A model generated the notes under the pieces. The model saw only the letters and a list, made by a program, of their open reading frames with translations. It made no database searches and was not told where the DNA came from. A stretch of DNA of 9,782 bases from Candidatus Nesterenkonia stercoripullorum (GTDB lineage Bacteria; Actinomycetota; Actinomycetes; Actinomycetales; Micrococcaceae). Every line of letters begins with the position of its first letter. The first letter of the stretch is position 1. Location: the NCBI GenBank assembly GCA_019114115.1, contig DXGD01000268.1:1-9782 (forward strand), written 5' to 3'. Both the position numbers and the translations under genes were made by a program. Positions 7,002-9,782 of this stretch are shown here, in pieces.

Positions 7002-8620
7002 GGTGCGCCCACCTCCAGGAGCTCCTCGAACCACACGCCGAGCAGACCGGCGGCGATCGTGAGAGTGCCCAGCAGCAGCGGAGCGTAGGCTGCCAGCCTC
7101 GAATAGGTGCTCAGCGCAACCTGCGGGCCGGGGACTTCGCTGGCGTCATCCTCCGATTCGATGAGCAGCGGGGCGAGCACTCTGAGCATATAGGCCGCAC
7201 TGAGCAGAGTCGCCACGATCAAGACGACCAGGATCCAGTAGTGTCCGGCGGCCACCGCGGAGGTCGCCAGCTTCCACTTCCCGGTGAAGCTCAGGGAGAT
7301 CGGCAGGCCCACGAGGCCCACCGCGGCCAGGCCCATCGACATGACCAGCATGGGGTGGCGCTGTCCGACCCCGCGCAGAGCGGCGATCTCGTCGGTTCCG
7401 TAGACGTCCTTGAGGTAGCCAGCGGCGAGGAAGAGCGCGCTCTTGGCCAGCCCGTGGCCCAGAGCAAGCGCGACCGTGGCTGCGAGTGCCCCGGAGACGA
7501 CGTCGTCGGGGGCCAGTTCCGTGCCTGGCTGATCCTCGAGGTTCCCGGCGGCGGGATCCACGATGAGGGGCAGCATGAGGAACCAGTACCCGACTTGGGC
7601 GACCGTCGAGTAGGCGATGAGCCGCTTCAGGTGCGTCTGGCGCAGGGCCATGATGGAGCCGAAGACCAGCGCCAGGACGCCGAGCCCTGCCAGCCCCCAG
7701 GCCAGTCCTGCAGCTGTCGAATCGGGGTCGAAGAGCCACAGCCAGCAGCGCAGCAGCACGAACAACGCCGCTTTGATGACCAGGGCAGATAGCAGCGGCG
7801 AGACGGCACTGGGACTTCCGGAGTGAGCAGGGATGAGCCAGCGGTGCAGGGGGACCAGGGCCAGCTTCAGCGCCAGGCCCACTGAGATCAGCGTCAACGC
7901 GAGGACGTCGGCTGGGCCGGCGTCACTGGCCGTCGAGGAGGCCTGCTCGATGTCGAGGGTTCCCGTCATGGCGACGATCAGCCCGGTGCCCACGAGGAAC
8001 AGCAGTGAACCTGCGACGGCGATGAAGAGGTAGCGCAGGGCGGCCGCCCAGGAGGGCCGCCCGCCCAGGGCCACGAGGGCCACGGCCGTCAGCCCCACCA
8101 GTTCGAGCCCGACGTAGGTGTTGAAGAGGTCCCCTGAGAGGAACACGGCGTTGAGCCCAGCCCAGCAGCCCAGCCAGAGCGGCCAGAAGCCGGCATGGGA
8201 GGGCTCCCATTGCGGGCCACGGCCGGTAGCGACAGCACCGGTGGAGGCCGTGACCTGCCCCGTCCCGCTGAGCAGCCGGGTTCCGGTGGAATGGGGCTGG
8301 GCGGCGGCGTAGAGCGTCGTCGTCGCGCCGACGACGGAGGTGAGGGCCAGGAACGCGGCGGAGAGGCCGTCCGCTCGCAGCCGGATGCCCAGCGGGGCGT
8401 CATAGCCGCCTAGTGCGGACTGCACGACGTCGCCGGCGCTCACCTGCCAGACGACGGGAAGGCTGAGAACGAGCACGGCGAGGGCGGTGAAGGCGCCCAG
8501 GATGCGCCTCGGGGTGTGCGGGAGAAGGACGCACAGCGTCGCGGCCAACAGCGGCAGCAGCACGAGCCCGCCGATGGCGAACTGGACCAGTGCGTCCGGG
8601 AAGAGCGTCTGGGGAGTCAT
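6995..8620 (-). CDS. mnhD: MnhD/MrpD-like antiporter subunit, first paralog
   Basis: This 541-aa Proton_antipo_M (PF00361) protein has about 14 predicted membrane helices. Key elements: GDLFNTYVGLELVGL with Glu173 in TM5; LALKLALVPLHRWL with Lys252 and His259 in TM7; SALVIKAAL with Lys283 in TM8; THLKRLIAYSTVAQVGY (329-345); GHGLAKSALFLAAG with His389 and Lys393; and SFTGKWK with Lys448 in TM12. All residues expected for a working antiporter-like subunit are in place. Two loops are longer than usual: a Ser/Thr/Gly-rich loop before TM4 (about 108-143) and an acidic loop at 355-373. The ATG at 8620 overlaps the mnhC stop as ATGA; the upstream AGGA abuts the start codon, so coupling probably drives initiation. 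Its place directly after mnhC matches MrpD in the usual B-C-D order, hence the symbol, but sequence alone does not rank the three paralogs. Confidence 0.87.
   Translation of the reverse strand: MTPQTLFPDALVQFAIGGLVLLPLLAATLCVLLPHTPRRILGAFTALAVLVLSLPVVWQVSAGDVVQSALGGYDAPLGIRLRADGLSAAFLALTSVVGATTTLYAAAQPHSTGTRLLSGTGQVTASTGAVATGRGPQWEPSHAGFWPLWLGCWAGLNAVFLSGDLFNTYVGLELVGLTAVALVALGGRPSWAAALRYLFIAVAGSLLFLVGTGLIVAMTGTLDIEQASSTASDAGPADVLALTLISVGLALKLALVPLHRWLIPAHSGSPSAVSPLLSALVIKAALFVLLRCWLWLFDPDSTAAGLAWGLAGLGVLALVFGSIMALRQTHLKRLIAYSTVAQVGYWFLMLPLIVDPAAGNLEDQPGTELAPDDVVSGALAATVALALGHGLAKSALFLAAGYLKDVYGTDEIAALRGVGQRHPMLVMSMGLAAVGLVGLPISLSFTGKWKLATSAVAAGHYWILVVLIVATLLSAAYMLRVLAPLLIESEDDASEVPGPQVALSTYSRLAAYAPLLLGTLTIAAGLLGVWFEELLEVGAPW
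7011..7016 (-). promoter_or_regulatory. Strong Shine-Dalgarno deciding the start of the second antiporter paralog
   Basis: The plus strand reads ACCTCC, so the transcript carries GGAGGT, 9 nt before the ATG at 7001. It lies within the last codons of the preceding gene and favours ATG 7001 over the upstream ATG 7034. Confidence 0.7.
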
Positions 8621-8976
8621 TCCTGCTCACCACCGTGAGGCTGGCGCGATGTGCCGGGGCTCTCGATGCGCCGGATCAGCACAGCGCCGACGCCGGTGAA
8701 CGCCACAGTGATCACCAGTCCCGTGATGACCAGGGCCGAGAGGACCGGGTCGATGGCGTGGGAGCGCGCCGCGAGGCTGAGCAGGACGACCAGCGAGCCC
8801 ACGCCCACGACGTTCATCGCGATCAGGCGAGCCACGAGGTCCCGTGTCAGCATCATGCGCGTCAGCCCCGCGACGGTCAGCAGCGATCCCAGCAGGAGGT
8901 ACCACAGCTCGGCAGTCATCGCGGAGCCCTCTACGAGGCCGGCGGCCAGCGGCACGAGGGGTGTTACGCGGGTCAT
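8617..8976 (-). CDS. mnhC: Mrp antiporter subunit MnhC/MrpC (NuoK-like)
   Basis: This 119-aa protein has three predicted membrane helices in the layout of MnhC/NuoK (PF00420), a small core subunit that packs against MnhD in Mrp and related complexes. Seen: WYLLLGSLLTVAGL (25-38), then ARLIAMNVVGVGSLVVLLSL (49-68), then the family signature DPVLSALVITGLVITVAFT (76-94). The tail after about residue 104 is short, polar and Gly-rich. The ATG at 8976 makes an ATGA overlap with the upstream stop and has AGGTGAGG at 8981-8988. An internal ATG at 8919, preceded by AGAGGG with a 7-nt spacer, would remove the first 19 residues and place the start right at the first helix, as in many family members; either could be used. 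Length is close to the family norm. Confidence 0.85.
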   Translation of the reverse strand: MTRVTPLVPLAAGLVEGSAMTAELWYLLLGSLLTVAGLTRMMLTRDLVARLIAMNVVGVGSLVVLLSLAARSHAIDPVLSALVITGLVITVAFTGVGAVLIRRIESPGTSRQPHGGEQE

Positions 8977-9782
8977 GCGCCCTCACCTGCCAGCTGGTCG
9001 CGGCTGGTGTTGCCAGCGGGATGCTGGTACGGGCCGTCGTCCTCGGCGGGGCTCTCCAAGCCGAGGTAGACGACGAACAGCGCGACGGCGATGCCCAGCG
9101 TCAACGTGATCTCCACAGTGAGGATCAGCGCGAACGACCATTGGTCGCCCCAGCTCAGCCACGCATCGCCGGTCAGCGGCCCGATCAGCCCCACGAGGAT
9201 GAACACGACCACGCCGAGCACCAGGGCCGGCCGCAGGGCATAGCGGAGTAGCCCGTCCAATGGGACCTGGGCAGTGCGCAGCAGGATCAGCAGCGCGCTC
9301 AGCACGGCCCCGGACTGGAACGCACCGCCCGAATCGGAGCTGCCGGCGAAAAGCAGCCAGAGCCCGGTCAGCAGGACCAGCGGAGCGATCCAGCGGGCCA
9401 TCCACGGCAGCACCGAGGCAGGGGAGCTGCGGCTGCGTTGCACATGGTCCAGCCCACGACCCTGCCCCAGAGCCAGCACGGCGACGGCAGCGAACAGCAG
9501 GACTGCCGATTCCAGCAGGGTGTCATAGGCGCGGAAGGCCAGCAGGACCCCGGTGACTTCGTGGCTGACCCCAGTCTCCTCGATGGAGCCTTCCAGACCT
9601 GTCGTCCAGGTCGGAAGCTCCTGCTCCGCCCGCAGCCAGGCGGCGGCAGTGACCATCGCGGTGGCCGCACCGGCGAGGAGTCCGAGGCCGGCGCGCAGCC
9701 TCAGGATGCGCCGGTCCGCTGAGGCAGTGCGGTGAGCTGGGCGGTCCTCATCCAGCGGGCCGTCCTCTGACCGCCGCTCGGG
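8973..9782 (-). CDS. MbhE-MnhB fusion antiporter subunit, 5' end missing
   Basis: The frame runs open from the stop at 8973 to the window edge, so 269 residues are visible and the start lies outside. The ATG at 9656 is probably internal: it falls inside a hydrophobic helix (visible residues about 29-49), and the 42 upstream codons contain no stop and no ATG, GTG or TTG. First part: a MbhE-like (PF20501) segment, matching part of the MrpA C-terminus, with VTGVLLAFRAYDTLLESAV (76-94) keeping the Asp-Thr and Glu of the family's FRGFDTLGE motif. Second part: an MnhB domain (PF04039), where LLFAGSSDSGGAFQSGAVLSA (143-163) replaces the usual GHxxPGGGFxxG. Four helices follow from about 129 to 242 and the tail is polar. 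The charged visible N-terminus may link to a preceding DUF4040 domain; that is inference. It would form the core joining the antiporter-like subunits. Confidence 0.8.
   Translation of the reverse strand, partial: PERRSEDGPLDEDRPAHRTASADRRILRLRAGLGLLAGAATAMVTAAAWLRAEQELPTWTTGLEGSIEETGVSHEVTGVLLAFRAYDTLLESAVLLFAAVAVLALGQGRGLDHVQRSRSSPASVLPWMARWIAPLVLLTGLWLLFAGSSDSGGAFQSGAVLSALLILLRTAQVPLDGLLRYALRPALVLGVVVFILVGLIGPLTGDAWLSWGDQWSFALILTVEITLTLGIAVALFVVYLGLESPAEDDGPYQHPAGNTSRDQLAGEGA

Larger units (their letters stand above)
2855..9782 (-). other. Mrp/Mbh-like cation antiporter operon (5' end beyond window)
   Basis: Six minus-strand genes follow one another without gaps: MbhE-MnhB fusion, MnhC, three MnhD-like proteins, MnhE. 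Junctions are ATGA (8973-8976), ATGA (8617-8620), a 7-nt overlap (6995-7001), a 1-nt TGATG overlap (5391) and GTGA (3505-3508), so one polycistronic message with translational coupling is very likely. All products are membrane proteins of the complex I-related antiporter module. No catalytic hydrogenase, NuoB/C/D-like or ferredoxin-like gene is present in this part, which favours a stand-alone pmf-driven Na+(K+)/H+ antiporter over a redox-driven pump. The promoter lies outside the window, so regulation cannot be judged. Confidence 0.8.

Noticed and set aside
4421..7650. Similar DNA blocks at 4421-4480, 5979-6040 and 7591-7650 as a repeat element
   Set aside because: They encode the same conserved AYST region of three paralogs; the similarity is explained by protein homology and is not an inserted repeat.
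8973..9656. Complete 227-aa MnhB gene starting at ATG 9656
   Set aside because: The frame continues upstream to the window edge without a stop, and the ATG lies within a membrane helix, so a truncated larger gene is the better reading.
2855..9782. Respiratory complex I (nuo) operon or membrane-bound hydrogenase
   Set aside because: MnhB and MnhE domains are specific to Mrp/Mbh-type modules, nuo operons lack them, and no hydrogenase or iron-sulfur subunit is visible; a hydrogenase part beyond the edge cannot be fully excluded.

Overview
The window looks like chromosomal DNA from a high-GC actinobacterium. The base composition is strongly GC-biased, GTG starts are common, and genes are packed with 1-7 nt overlaps. 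The genus cannot be fixed from the sequence. A salt- or alkali-adapted member of the Micrococcales is a guess, based only on the gene content. No rRNA, tRNA, insertion sequence, phage gene or CRISPR array was seen.

Left part (1-2793, plus strand): a non-coding leader of about 214 nt is followed by a two-gene unit. The first gene encodes a gamma-glutamyltransferase-family Ntn-hydrolase (215-2014). The second encodes a TauE/SafE-type membrane transporter (2011-2793) that overlaps it by a GTGA junction. An amidohydrolase coupled to an anion exporter suggests that a hydrolysis product, or something derived from it, is exported. The substrate is not known.

Middle (2794-2854): a 61-nt GC-rich gap separates two convergent units. 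It holds a 12-nt palindrome and a short stem, but no T-tract.

Right part (2855-9782, minus strand, read from right to left): a tight operon of membrane proteins related to Mrp/Mnh cation:proton antiporters and to the membrane arm of Mbh-type hydrogenases. In transcription order it has a 5'-truncated MbhE-MnhB fusion, MnhC (NuoK-like), three different full-length Proton_antipo_M proteins in tandem (541, 536 and 628 aa), and MnhE as the last gene. Every gene overlaps the next by 1-7 nt. No hydrogenase or soluble redox subunit is visible. The simplest reading is a secondary, pmf-driven Mrp-type Na+(K+)/H+ antiporter in which three antiporter-like subunits replace the canonical pair (MrpA N-terminal half plus MrpD). 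MnhF, MnhG and the DUF4040 (MbhD) part of MrpA are not in the window and may lie beyond its right edge.

Most noteworthy points: the third antiporter-like subunit lacks the TM5 glutamate that the other two keep; it carries a long C-terminal extension resembling the lateral helix plus last TM of NuoL; and the operon ends at MnhE without F and G.
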